From Diphasiastrum complanatum (taxonomy: Eukaryota > Streptophyta > Lycopodiopsida > Lycopodiales > Lycopodiaceae): DNA of 64,000 bases. This document shows, in pieces, positions 34,501-42,000 of the stretch. The notes below the pieces were generated by a model. That model saw only the letters and a list, made by a program, of their open reading frames with translations, was not told the origin of the DNA and ran no database searches. The stretch spans positions 39,939,800 to 40,003,799 of the forward strand of contig CM055092.1 of the NCBI GenBank assembly GCA_029204225.1. The letters run 5' to 3'. Position 1 is the first letter of the stretch; each line of letters begins with the position of its first letter. The translations under genes were made by a program, and so were the position numbers.

Positions 34501-34817
34501 TCTGAACATAAAGAATAGCCTCACAAACGGTTTCCCGTAGTGAGCAGATTGTAGGTTTTAGAGTTGCCAAAAGAATCAGCGCATTTTTTTATTATGTGAG
34601 CTAGGTTTAATTCAGGAAACGGCAGCAAAACCAGATCCAAACAAAAAGTCATCTTTAATTAGCAATACCAAAAAGACCAGCCAACGAAGGACATCAGAGG
34701 CAATAAAACTACAAACTCGATCGAAAACTTGGAAATACCTATTTCTTCGGGAGTGGAGAAATTTCTTCGACCCGTGGGCTTGCCCTTGAATTTACCGCGG
34801 CCCGCCCCGGACCCCAT
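7634..34817 (-). CDS. PDAP1: PDAP1/PP28-type phosphoprotein gene (six coding exons, 3' end not found)
   Basis: Six minus-strand exons (34739-34817, 34035-34072, 33789-33857, 13341-13424, 9069-9103, 7634-7719) join in one open frame of 391 nt with GT-AG borders throughout. The joined protein matches the plant homologues of the 28-kDa heat- and acid-stable phosphoprotein (PDAP1, PP28 domain). Its order is a basic N-terminus MGSGAGRGKFKGKPTGRRNF, an acidic stretch, KGIQGVIEIENPN, ELSRRER and EKQRAHERYLKLQEQGKTEQ. Family members are roughly 165-180 residues, so about 35-50 C-terminal residues are missing. They should follow exon 6, and the exon or exons probably lie beyond the window start. Introns are 666, 177, 20364, 4237 and 1349 bp. 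Human PDAP1 is a casein-kinase substrate reported to bind PDGF; the plant role is poorly known. No lesion was seen, so it looks functional. Confidence 0.9.
7720..9068 (-). other. Intron 5 of the PDAP1-type gene
   Basis: A GT-AG intron of 1349 bp. No transposon or other gene was recognised in it. Confidence 0.75.
9069..9103 (-). CDS. PDAP1: PDAP1-type gene, coding exon 5 (35 nt)
   Basis: After a TATGCCAG acceptor it encodes LDRPGELSRRE and the first two bases of an Arg codon, then donor GTATGA. ELSRRERE is a hallmark of the family directly before EEIEKQ. The split Arg codon is completed by the first base of exon 6. Confidence 0.9.
9584..10731. mobile_element. Two adjacent related elements with GTTCCGGAAC palindromes
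   Basis: Blocks at 10060-10172 and 10530-10650 are similar: both contain GCTCACACTACCCATTTGG, then CGCGCTGGAA or TGCGCTGGAA and a T-rich end. Each block is bordered by clusters of GTTCCGGAAC(GC). Both have GCAACTTAG near a right end, and the second finishes at GGCATAACTATG. That end resembles the CATAGTTGCAC terminus of the hAT element at 18406. They look like two non-autonomous hAT-like copies in tandem. No clean target duplication was identified, so exact ends are uncertain. Confidence 0.5.
10732..11289. other. Intron 4 sequence without recognisable features
   Basis: AT-rich, with no conserved ORF or repeat seen. Confidence 0.5.
11290..12250 (+). pseudogene. LINE ORF2 fragment, strongly decayed
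   Basis: Plus-strand pieces match the LINE ORF2 at 27.7-31.4 kb in order. DEQARSLWIRI (about 11365) matches DERARYIWIRV of the endonuclease. HQPWYDEACKHLHLQLKHE (about 11840) matches HNPWYDHECNQLHLNLIYA. YLGTLFTGPIFSARQVATTK (about 12040) matches YLGMVFSGPTFSMRQAASSR. The RT core between the last two is deleted and frames shift repeatedly. It lies in intron 4, antisense to the host gene, and no (TC)n tail was found. Confidence 0.75.
12251..13340. other. Intron 4 sequence without recognisable features
   Basis: AT-rich and non-coding. Nothing was recognised. Confidence 0.5.
13341..13424 (-). CDS. PDAP1: PDAP1-type gene, coding exon 4
   Basis: After a CTTGTGCAG acceptor, 84 nt encode KKKGIQGVIEIENPNLVKAK and then NVKAKNVD, the best conserved central block of the family. 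The donor is GTTAGT. The exon is 20.4 kb downstream of exon 3 and is phase 0 on both sides, which keeps the frame. Confidence 0.92.
13425..15130. other. 5' to 3' end part of intron 3, AT-rich, with a short AAAATA tract
   Basis: This is the acceptor-side end of the 20.4-kb intron 3. An (AAAATA)n run lies near 15008-15040. A short duplication of TTTATGCCACAGTTCAAATA is seen near 13920-13960. No ORF is convincing. Confidence 0.5.
15150..15400 (-). pseudogene. Ty1/copia reverse transcriptase scrap
   Basis: The minus strand reads TNGTIDKHEAMWVAKGFA and, further on, pieces resembling LDYDGI. This corresponds to the DGSIDKYKARLVAKGFAQ region at the start of copia RT. It is broken by stops, and flanking domains were not recognised. 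Confidence 0.6.
15700..16480 (-). pseudogene. hAT transposase (DUF659) fragment, minus strand
   Basis: Reading leftward, CDATCRPPTCEGP and HAWATYGCSILFDGFTDSKR come first (about 16300-16100). These are followed by VVIDNAINYVATGELLERDH and WTSCVAQCIDLLMHDIGD (about 15985-15850), then an ALAMFRTYN end. This is the DUF659 block of plant hAT transposases. It matches the same region as the start of the hAT pseudogene at 3026 but is in the opposite orientation and ends sooner. Several frameshifts disable it. Confidence 0.8.
16951..16987. repeat. 37-bp block shared with 43719-43755
   Basis: CATTTCAATACAAGCA followed by A/G and GTTGGCCCTCTTATGGAATG occurs here and at 43719 in the same orientation with one mismatch. 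It is probably part of an LTR or other element end. Confidence 0.7.
16996..17774 (+). mobile_element. ORF1-only LINE derivative, copy 1
   Basis: The plus strand carries a broken ORF1-type protein with LREQKTLNVRVRGIPNS, AWRTKKGVNTLVLRFTSLES and LKDTKIFLDEDLTYVQVVER. Soon after FREMKSCPFEHVNGL the sequence goes straight into the LINE 3' end, with hairpin at 17712-17725 and a CTTT/TC tail at 17743-17774. No endonuclease or RT lies between. LINE ORF1 proteins bind the element RNA. The RNA-binding-like core is recognisable, but two stops and a (TA)n run interrupt it. Confidence 0.75.
17543..17597. repeat. (TA)n microsatellite
   Basis: An uninterrupted TA run immediately after the ORF1 remnant of LINE derivative copy 1. 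Confidence 0.95.
17775..19490 (+). mobile_element. ORF1-only LINE derivative, copy 2, split by a hAT element
   Basis: It starts directly after the TC tail of copy 1. ORF1 begins at ATG 17843 (MDSHRELILSIQSHLQRTNA), has a heptad-like, probably coiled-coil N-terminus with two stops, then MREQKALNVRVRGIPDSQDA and KKDASTLVLHFNLLESRRDV. A 670-bp hAT element interrupts it at 18406. After that, REMKRCPVELVNGL leads into the same 3' end as copy 1: hairpin ATGCC-TTAG-GGCAT at 19391-19404 and (TC)n at 19423-19490. Both copies lack ORF2 and share the ORF1-to-tail layout, so this looks like an ORF1-only subfamily. Confidence 0.75.
18406..19075. mobile_element. Non-autonomous hAT element (670 bp) with 8-bp target duplication
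   Basis: CCTCATAT flanks it at 18398-18405 and 19076-19083. The ends are inverted: CAGGGTTGCAC on the left and CATAGTTGCAC (reverse complement) on the right, followed by GTTTC/GAAAC-rich subterminal repeats. CAGGG-type ends and 8-bp duplications are typical of hAT. The interior has a very GC-rich self-complementary stretch at about 18655-18735 and no coding capacity. It sits within the ORF1 of LINE derivative copy 2, so it inserted after that copy. Confidence 0.88.
19491..22039 (+). mobile_element. LINE copy, 5'-truncated and internally deleted, with hairpin and tail
   Basis: It begins in the ORF2 linker directly after the (TC)n tail of the previous copy. It ends with hairpin GTGCCC-TT-GGGCAC at 21969-21982 and a (TTTC)n/(TC)n tail. 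ORF2 is open from the tail through 20965, then continues in other frames to about 21718. Confidence 0.88.
19500..21718 (+). pseudogene. LINE ORF2 (reverse transcriptase) with internal deletion
   Basis: RT motifs are well preserved: GQAGFRPGYST, CFVDFRKAFDSVPRHLL, STVGVKQGCPLSPTLFALY, ILLYADDVALLSS (catalytic YADD) and YLGVLFTGPLLTF. The linker and first RT motifs between LFSSSSS and LGQAGF are deleted relative to the copy at 27.6 kb, with the breakpoint in a serine-codon run. A stop at 20965 and a frame change separate the C-terminal part. There the zinc-binding cysteines (CQVCTLSVVEDEFHF) have lost the last Cys. An Arg-rich tail (21466-21718) follows. Because of the deletion it cannot encode a full RT. 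Confidence 0.88.
22040..22632 (+). pseudogene. LINE ORF2 fragment (linker and early RT)
   Basis: It starts at the tail of the previous LINE with the equivalent of HPYTCTSNIFSPDIVEEAID. About 160 bp (roughly 22170-22332) are replaced by unrelated sequence. It then resumes at DPMKVDNYRTIMISHLFAKV and runs to FRKAFDSVPRHLL. At 22632 it changes abruptly into gypsy RT sequence. Several stops are present. Confidence 0.85.
22633..25114 (+). pseudogene. Ty3/gypsy pol: RT, RNase H, integrase, chromodomain
   Basis: The order is RT (PRIDDLLDALQGANILSKID, FGLTNAPSTFM, catalytic FIDDILVFSKA), then RNase H (FDLETDASGIAVGAMLTQEG). Integrase follows (zinc-binding HKCHDSPCAGHPG...CTACQVNK, core LDFIVGLPKTQ, HPQTDGQTEQVNQ), then the C-terminus (AKLSPRYCGPWLI, HPVFHVSKLKK) and a chromodomain piece (LLQEYLVTWKGNPLSDAT). 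The first RT part is missing. Deletions at about 23150 and 23460 shift the frame. The second catalytic Asp of integrase is Asn (AAC, 24239-24241; VSNRDHKF instead of the usual SDRD). Integrase to chromodomain (23801-25036) is one open frame. gag and protease are absent. Confidence 0.92.
25115..25986 (+). mobile_element. Probable 3' LTR of the gypsy element
   Basis: A purine tract, AAAGGAGGGAAGGAT, precedes TGTTAGAGTCCAG, the expected polypurine tract and LTR start. A TATATATGTAAG motif and the ending GAGATAACA at about 25986 fit an LTR of about 870 bp. The far end is inferred from the TG...CA rule only, since the 5' LTR is absent. Confidence 0.55.
25987..26255 (-). mobile_element. Copia 3' LTR start (minus strand)
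   Basis: On the minus strand TTAAGGGGGAG is followed by TGTTAGAATTAATGG at 26255: polypurine tract plus LTR start, directly after the copia pol end. The LTR runs leftward into the gypsy LTR. The border between the two is uncertain. Confidence 0.55.
26262..27058 (-). pseudogene. Ty1/copia RT end and RNase H
   Basis: The minus strand reads TLYRQLVGSLIYLSTTRPDI, HWKAAKRILRYVKGTLRYGI and FVDADWAGNAEDRRSTTGYA. After a 1-nt frameshift near 26610 come EAEYRATTSATCEAIWLRR, FHSRSKHIEV and NIFTKGLGREKF. This is the classic C-terminal part of copia pol. The upstream part is cut off at 27058 by a LINE 3' end. Confidence 0.9.
27059..27630 (+). mobile_element. 5'-truncated LINE copy (last ~570 bp)
   Basis: It matches 30,940-31,500 closely: MIREMSDLRMARLDAD, then the Arg/Gln-rich ORF2 tail and the 3' UTR. 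The hairpin GTACC-TTAG-GGTAT is at 27525-27538, AATAAA at 27551-27556, and (TC)n at 27559-27630. The insertion interrupts the minus-strand copia pol at 27058. Extreme 5' truncation is normal for LINEs. Confidence 0.9.
27631..31546 (+). mobile_element. Longest LINE copy (ORF2 plus 3' end)
   Basis: It starts immediately after the (TC)n tail of the previous copy and carries endonuclease, RT, zinc motif and Arg-rich tail. The hairpin GTACC-TTAG-GGTAT is at 31419-31432, AATAAA at 31445-31450 and (TC)n at 31453-31546. ORF1 is absent, so it is still 5'-truncated. It is in plus orientation inside intron 3 of the minus-strand host gene. Confidence 0.92.
27710..31366 (+). pseudogene. LINE ORF2: endonuclease and reverse transcriptase
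   Basis: The N-terminal APE-type endonuclease has LRLWNCNGIHS, GDILLLTKTHE and LLPGDFNARTGS, then VVDYFMGLP and TLSDHSYLHTP. The RT has WSTNLIYPIHKGSDPMKADK, GQAGFRPGYTTSDHVF, VDFRKAFD, GVKQGCPLSPTLFGLYIDEL and the catalytic ILLYADDVVLLSK. A CSMCDTHDVEDEFHFLFKC zinc-like motif and an Arg/Gln/Ser-rich C-terminus follow. Breaks: TAG at 28244-28246, a 2-nt deletion after FRKAFD (about 29525), TAG near 30537 and a frame change near 30876. Between breaks the reading is long and clean, so inactivation seems fairly recent. The enzyme nicks target DNA and copies the element RNA in place. Confidence 0.93.
31547..32660 (+). pseudogene. LINE fragment with ORF1 and endonuclease pieces
   Basis: It begins at the (TC)n tail of the previous copy. 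ORF1 pieces: KVNARSLLEERDQMGVEIAT (helical, coiled-coil-like, about 31885), AWRTKKDYATLIIRFTLLEE and AKLEGTIIFLDDDLTYIQI (about 32190-32310). Endonuclease pieces follow: GSGGLACI (about 32417), KDLYIVACYFPP (about 32510) and DFNAHYLNKN. It shows that this LINE family has ORF1 upstream of the endonuclease. Deletions and stops are frequent. Confidence 0.75.
32690..33363. repeat. Pair of ~100-bp direct repeats 560 bp apart
   Basis: ATATCTATTTGTAAAATTAG...GGTAAAGCTTAGAAACAA occurs at about 32699-32787 and again, slightly diverged, at about 33267-33356. The spacer is an A-rich low-complexity stretch. Function unknown; possibly ends of a decayed element. Confidence 0.65.
33364..33788. other. Donor-side end of intron 3, no recognisable feature
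   Basis: AT-rich and non-coding, ending at the donor GTATGA of exon 3 at 33788. Confidence 0.5.
33789..33857 (-). CDS. PDAP1: PDAP1-type gene, coding exon 3 (acidic stretch)
   Basis: After an ATATTGCAG acceptor, 69 nt encode 23 residues of which 14 are Asp or Glu (DKEEEEQEEFEEEVEQ then ESDDESV). Homologues have the same Glu/Ser-rich region here. The donor is GTATGA and the exon is phase 0 at both ends. Confidence 0.9.
34035..34072 (-). CDS. PDAP1: PDAP1-type gene, coding exon 2
   Basis: After a TTTTTTGCAG acceptor, 38 nt complete the split Ala codon and encode TGSSNKPRGFKR. This corresponds to the AGTSxRPRxFKQ segment of plant homologues. The donor is GTAGGT. Confidence 0.88.
34373..34530. 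repeat. Short tandem duplication in intron 1
   Basis: ATATATTGCCACACTAAAAC and CTCTGAACATAAAGAATAGC each occur twice as a roughly 65-85 bp repeated unit between the GT and AG of intron 1. Confidence 0.75.
34739..34817 (-). CDS. PDAP1: PDAP1-type gene, coding exon 1
   Basis: It encodes MGSGAGRGKFKGKPTGRRNF plus STPEEI and the first base of an Ala codon, then donor GTATTT. The start at 34817 is chosen because plant homologues begin at this same basic motif. An in-frame ATG lies further upstream at 34907, but that extension is not family-like. The purine-rich leader upstream (to about 34990) looks like 5' UTR. Confidence 0.92.
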
Positions 34818-35771
34818 TGAAGAAAAGGGAGATGGTTTGCTAGGGAAGCTCAACCTCAAAATATCCAGATGACAAGTCAGAGGTGTGTCTGTCTCTTCTT
34901 CTTGCAATCTCCTCTCTCTCTCGCTTGCTCCTGTCTCGCTCTAGGTTGGAGGATCCTCTCTGCCGAGCTGATCTACTGCTCCTAACCCTAATTCGGAGTA
35001 GTTTTCCTGAAAGAAATGATCTCCAAAGCCCAGCACTCTTTCTTTTTCTTTTGTGGAGAAAATTCAAACCTAAAGGAAGGGTGTTGGGATTCAAACACTC
35101 ACTTCACTAGATAAGGGCTGGCCCTTAGGCAACACTAAGCATCATGCAACTCTCATAGCCCACGTGAGGTGCACAAGTACACATTTCTTTTTGGTCCCTC
35201 ACTTGAATAGCGATTGTGCCCTATGCCATGTGCTTGGCTGATCTCGCAAGATCCTAATCGGAACTCATGAGTCAGAGCCACGTGGCAATACGTTTTAAAA
35301 ATCTCCTTGGCCTGTGTCGTTTTCCAGTACCTAAATAGGTCCAAGGGATCATTGTGTACTCATCAACATGCCAAACCAAAAATGTCCCACACTGATATAA
35401 GTTGCATGAAAGTTATCATTTGAGCTTCTTTTCAAAATTAGATCAAGCACAGCATGTTGCACAACATCATTGGCATCCTTCCTAGAGCAACTTTTGTTGG
35501 CTTTATTACAAAGCATTAAGCTATTGTGATCATATTCTTAAGGATGACGTGTCATTGTGTGGTGAGTTTGAGCATAAAAGAATTTATTTTATCACTTTGA
35601 ACTGAGATCTATTTTTTAACCATTTTCCAACATTTGAAATATTCTGTCACTTTGAGGCAAAGTGTGTCATGATCTCATAGATCACCTTTTCTTGATTGAA
35701 TAATATTTCAAATTTTAGTTTTGCCTTTTTTTAAGGATTCAATTTAATTGTTTAGAGTACAAGTTCTACAT
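34818..35771. other. 5' UTR and putative promoter region of the PDAP1-type gene
   Basis: Minus-strand sequence up to about 34990 is rich in GAGAGA/AGAAGA and free of conserved coding, as expected for a plant 5' leader. Beyond about 35080 the sequence looks intergenic. No clear TATA box could be assigned to the gene. An LTR begins at 35772. Confidence 0.4.
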
Positions 35772-36280
35772 TGTGGGACATCCATGAGCCATTTTAGTTG
35801 CCAAACAATATAGAGTTTCTTAACAACCAAAAACAAATAGCTGATAAACATGGTGTATTTGTGAATAGCGGATTTGTAACAATGGTTGTAAGGCCCAAAT
35901 TAGCCAAATAAGGCACAAAACTATAAATAGCTGAGGTTGTGCTAAATTTGAAAGCTATTATTCATTTGTCTAATTTTGAACTCTATGTGTTCTCTTGTGT
36001 TCTTGAAGCTTCTCTTTGAGAGCTTTTTTGAATGGTTTGTGGTTCATGTGCCTAAAATCACATGAGAGCTAGGATCATGCTCTATAATCAGGCACCTATC
36101 CTTTGAATGATCTCCATTCATGAATAATGAATGCTTACTTTGCCTAATTTGGTGAAGGTTTGTTACTTTTATCTACTTTCTTGATTTTTTGTCTTGTTTT
36201 CATGATTTTTTGCATTTCCATTGTAATTTGATGTTCATGAATGGATTAGATGTTTTAATGCTAAGATTCGCACATGACAA
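35772..36280 (+). mobile_element. LTR with TATA box and adjacent tRNA-Met primer site
   Basis: It starts TGTGGGACATCC and ends CACATGACA, so the termini are TGT...ACA. TATAAATAG lies at 35922-35930. Just beyond the end, TTGTTATCAGAGC (about 36283-36295) resembles the TGGTATCAGAGC primer site for initiator Met-tRNA. The last ~235 bp recur inverted at 45291-45540. No gag or pol follows; a copia LTR starts at 36692. Confidence 0.6.
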
Positions 36281-36453
36281 TTTTGTTATCAGAGCATTAG
36301 ATCCTTTCCCCATCAGATTTGTTGGTTTTATCTATGTTTGGTAGAGTTTTTCTTCCTAGTTTTCTTGATTTTCAATTTTCAGAATGTTTTGGTTCAAGTT
36401 TTGACCAATTATTTCTCTCTCTTTTTTGGTGTGATTTCTTGTTTTATATCAGT

Positions 36454-36455
<2 letters not shown>

Positions 36456-36547
<92 letters not shown>
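36456..36547. repeat. (TC)n microsatellite in an LTR-element leader
   Basis: A long uninterrupted CT run. The upstream sequence lacks the LINE hairpin and AATAAA motif, so it is not a LINE tail. Confidence 0.9.
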
Positions 36548-36549
<2 letters not shown>

Positions 36550-36691
36550 GCTCCTTCAGAAGTACCGAGATTTCTTGATTTGGAGCTATAATGACAAGTT
36601 ATGGCCATTTTAGTGAATTCTTTCCATTTTAGTTTGTGGTAGTTTTTGCAGTCTGTTTTTTCCCTTCTTTGGTTGTACTTTTGGCCAATTT

Positions 36692-37600
36692 TGAATAAAC
36701 TTAATGTTTCTAGCCAAAGCTTTGATAGCTTTTAAATCCGTTCTGCATAAATACACAGAAAGGACCAACAGGTCAAGATCCCATGACACAAAGGTCAAAC
36801 GAACGAAGACTCGAAGACAAAAATCCAAAGTTTGAAGACCGAAGGAGCTCGAAACACCCAAAGACCAAAAGATGGCGGATCTTCACGCTCCAAGTACAAA
36901 GAAGATGAAACAAGTATCAGGAGGACGTCACCTCCACGGAAGATGTTGAACGCAATATGAGTATTGTTAGAACATACTTAACCTGCCATTCTTGTAATCA
37001 CTGATTAACTTAAACCTCTTTCTCTCTACCCATATAAACAGATCAAACACGAGAGAATTGGTTGAACATCAAATTGGTTGAGCAACCAATGTAAGCTAGG
37101 CATAGAACTGCCAGCCGATGTCCAAGAATTCGCTAGTAAGCGAGACTATCTAATATAGTTCGTGAAAGACATAGTATCTCTTGCGTCGACGCACTGGGTG
37201 GGTTTGTCACGCAGCGCTCCATAAAAGATCATTGATAATACAGTAGTTGTAATGCACATGTTGTTTTTATCCTGAATAATCTCAAATGTTTTGATGTCTA
37301 ATCGTTGTCTGCATAATTCAGCTATTCATCTTAATTTCGCACATTGGCTCATTCTTGTTAAATGCTTAAACAAATTCAAAAGCATAGGTCAGTAGTGTCT
37401 GCCTACACCCTGGAAGATTGTAGATCTGATCTGGCAGGCAGTAGTCGTCAGTCAGAATCGAACTCCATCTGGGTACAACGAACCCGATTGCTTCGTGTAG
37501 AGATATATATCAATTGCATTAGAGCAATATAGAATCATTCAAAGAGTGTGAACACGAATTGTTTCTGTTTTGTGGTTGATCAGAGACATAGCACTCATCA
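36692..37600 (+). mobile_element. 5' LTR of a copia element
   Basis: TGAATAAACTTAATGTTTCTAG at the start resembles the LTR start at 60762 (TGAAGAAACGAAATGTTTCT). The ending ACTCATCA matches TCTCATCA at the LTR end at 63285. GATCAGTAGTGTCTG-like blocks are shared between the two. ATGGTATCAAAGC at 37601-37613 is the primer site. This LTR and the one at 60.8-63.3 kb therefore belong to related copia families. Confidence 0.75.
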
Positions 37601-37711
37601 ATGGTATCAAAGCTTCCTAACTAATTGGAACTAAGCAAGAGCTATCAGATCCGAGAGATCATACATTCAAAACAATGAGCCAAAAACAAACTGAAAATAT
37701 AATTCACAACG

Positions 37712-38170
37712 ATGGCGTCTATAAGCAGCATACAGTCAAAAATCTGCACCATCTTTGACTCATCCGGGTCTAACTTCCTAGCATGGAAGGTAAAGACCTC
37801 TCTCATCTTGAAGGGAGAAAACTTATGGCCCTGGGTGGACGGCACTGAAGAGATGCCTACCGCTGGCAAAGAGCTATGAGAATGGAGAGAAAGGAATGAC
37901 AAGGCAATAGTTGTCTTATTCTCATCCATTGAAGATAGCCTAACTCTTGACCTCGTGACACTCTCCAACGCAAGAGAGATGTGGGATGCATTGCTTACCA
38001 AGTTTCAGACAAAGTCACGAAACCAGATAATGCTTCTCGAAGACCAGTCGATGAACCTACGATGGGATGGCAAAGACCTCACATCCTTTATCAGAAGGAT
38101 GAAGGATATGTTCCTTTCGTTACACAACGCCCAAGCAGACAATGCAATCTCAGCAGAAAAGCAGCTCACC

Positions 38171-38187
<17 letters not shown>
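37712..38187 (+). pseudogene. Copia gag fragment (UBN2-type)
   Basis: ATG at 37712 starts MASISSIQSKICTIFDSSGS, with NFLAWKVKTSLILKGENLWP, then a TGA near 37877. The frame continues through TLSNAREMWDALLTKFQTKS, MNLRWDGKDLTSFIRRMKDM and AEKQLTYL. This is the N-terminal capsid part of copia gag, correctly placed after LTR and primer site. It ends at about 38171 at a junction with a 5'-truncated gypsy LTR. Confidence 0.85.
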
Positions 38188-38941
<754 letters not shown>

Positions 38942-39093
38942 TAACAAAATTTCACCTAGTTCCTCTTGACAAAGCAAGACCGAAACTTTTTGAAGCCTTT
39001 ATTCATAATCCAACAAGGCAAAATATAGCTGAAAAGTCGCCCAACCAAATCTAGATCTAGCCCCCAAGCCATGCCATGTGAAACGAGAGGAGA

Positions 39094-42000
39094 AGAGAGC
39101 AACTGGTAACCTAAACCAAAGTTGTCGATAGGAGAATCCCCACCTCAATATATAGAGAGTATATTCCTGTGCATGAACCCATGCAATCCCCATGTAGGAG
39201 GTCAACTATAAATAGGTCACAGCTCTTCATGCAGTCCTCCTGCCTATATCCGTCACACGTACATGCACTACACCATATGTCTCAATTAGAGTGTCTGGGT
39301 CCTCTCAAGATAATTAGTCACAAACAGGCCTTGACATGGAATTAAATCTTAGCGTGGCCAATAATCTTGAATACTGGAGGGCCGACCTACCATATTAGGA
39401 CTATTCCATGTCCTTAACAAAATATGGCCATGACATTCTTCCTCCCTTAAACTGGTTTTGTCCTCAGAACGTGAAAAGAATACATGAAATTATTCCTTAG
39501 GCTTTCAACTTTTAACCAGGAATTATTATTCTTAGTCTGATCTTTCCATCTGAATAAGTACTCAGAGATGCAACAATTCTTCAATTGCTTGACTCTCTAC
39601 ACAAGAGTACTAACTCAAATCCCAGAGATACACTAATCAATAAATATTTCACACAAGTTGATCTTCTCCAAATAAGAGTTCATCACCTTCATGTAATCCC
39701 ATTTAGATGAACTCTGGGTGAATTAACTCTTTATTTTCGAGATCAAGTCCAAAAGCTAGAGAAAAATTTACTTTTTCAATAGTCTAAATCCTATCCACAA
39801 TTTTCTTGTAGATAATAGTGATTCTTGGTACAAATATGCTTAGAATATTAATATATTCTAAAATACACCAATTCAATCAACTAAAATCTCTAGGAGATCC
39901 ATCAAGTCTCAGACGATTATAGCTTAATCTAGAGTACTAAAGTTACTCTAATGAGTTAATAGCCCCATTTCTAACATCACATGCAAGAAATCAGCAATCT
40001 ATCTGAATCTCAATAGATTTAATTGTCTCCTATAAATCTAAAGATATAGATTGAACTTGTACACAAACACATACTGACTACAATCTGTAGTAGAACACAA
40101 TCCACTAGTAAGCAAAACTCTCGATAAGCAAAAACAATTTACTTTAAGAGATATGCCTGTGAGTTCCATAGGACTCAATCAAATACTAGATTAAAGTTTT
40201 TTACACTTCCAAAGTGCTAATCTGAAATCTCAACTCAACATACTTAAGAATCAACACATTTCCTGGTTATCCTCTGATTAAGCATCCATTTATGATTCGT
40301 CAATCACAAATAATAAGATCCTTATGATTCGTCAATCATAATTCTCTGGAAACTCAAAACATACTTAATTCCTAAAGGATACTTGAGTTTATGTTTGATA
40401 CACAACTCAAAAAATATATAAGAATCATTCTAAAATACTTTCCACTCGGGAAATATTGGACTTTTGAAATATTCTCCAAGCTAGATTCTTAGCTAAAATA
40501 TGAGCTAACGGAATTCCATTATCATCAGTTAATTAAAGACAAAATAACTATCTTAAACAACCAAAAACTTCAAATAACTATCTAGAACTAATACTAGATA
40601 TCCTAAGTTCTGTTGAATTTCTCGAAAATTTAGTTGTCATTATTGGAATCATTATTTTTTGTTAATTAATTGAGCTCTTTGGGATCCAATCAATAATGAA
40701 TTGAGTTTATTTCTCCACTGAGAATTAGTTCAGATGCACTGTCGGATGCAATCTAGCAAATGCAATTGTTTTGACTGGTCGTCAGATGCAATCGTCGGAG
40801 ACGCAAAGTCGTAGGATGCAATCGTCAGGACAAAAATATTTTAAGTCATGTAGCATCAGATCAGATTGGTATTGATCTACCACAAGGCCCTACACGTCTA
40901 CCTGATCTTAATCACAAAACCAAACTTTAAAGGGGAAGAATCAACAAGAAAACACATTCATACATCAGTGATCGAACTTTATGCATGAAAATGGAGCATA
41001 GATGAAAAATGGAGAGATATTCAGATTTCAACTCAACAACATTTCAATACAATATCACATGCTTGGAAACTCGTGGAGAAGGCCTCTATGTATACCCATG
41101 AGCTGGTGAATCCAATTCTAACATGATTTGGATACCTCTTACAATTAAGTGAATCCCATTTTATAAAGATCCGGGTTCCATCTCTTTGATGATAATAGGA
41201 GGCCTCTTTATTAAAACATAACTAAGTTGAGAAAGTCTAAGTCTAAGTCACTAGCTCCCACATGGTCTTCCATCTTTCAGGAATTACGATGGGGCTCAGA
41301 ATTTGTACATCTCTGTCTAGCACTAATAATGCTCGTGCTCTCAGACTCGGCTCTCAACTTCATCTCTGCTAGAACCCCTTTTGAGTAGAGAGGTTCTACA
41401 TCAACACCTCGGGACATGGCATCAGCTAACAAGTACTACTTATAATGATTTCCAATTTCAATCCATCTCTAGTTTCATATTTACACAATCCCTAGAGAAT
41501 TTCTCTCAACAACGTGCAACTGATAGGTCCTTATAATAGAATCTTATTCATCACTTTACCCAAAAGAAATTTCCAATTTCTCTATTATACACATGACTAC
41601 TCTTCTAGATATTCTCAACACGAGTGACAATGACTATCATATATTTGAGATCTATCTATGCATAAGAGACAATCTGGGATTCATAAACTGAAAATACCAA
41701 CATCTTGGAACATTCCATATTCCAAGCCTTATCCAAGTAGTAATTCACATTATTATAGACAGTCCTTCAGAAAATAATTTTCATACCGAAACTATCATAT
41801 GTCCAGATTTGAGAAATTTAAAGGAAGTAAGGGTTCTTTTAAAAGGTGAGAAATAGCTTCAAGGGTTCTCTGATTTTGTACATTATGAGATATTATTAAT
41901 GGGTCTAGACTAAATCTCAAAAATTTCTCAAATACCTTTCAAATAACCAATGATCTAATTTTTCTCATATCGCGAATAGGTACTCAAACTTACCATTGGT

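Noticed and set aside
34818-34907. Upstream in-frame ATG that would extend the PDAP1-type protein by 30 residues
   Set aside because: Homologues start at the GRGKFKGKP motif. The extension is not conserved and lies in the purine-rich leader.
36456-36547. TC tract as another LINE tail
   Set aside because: The hairpin and AATAAA-like motif are absent upstream. It sits in an LTR-element leader.
36319-36591. Reading frames rich in (SL)n or (RE)n at 107, 19403, 27464, 36319, 38759, 38784, 56035 and 56110
   Set aside because: They are translations of TC/GA microsatellites, not proteins.
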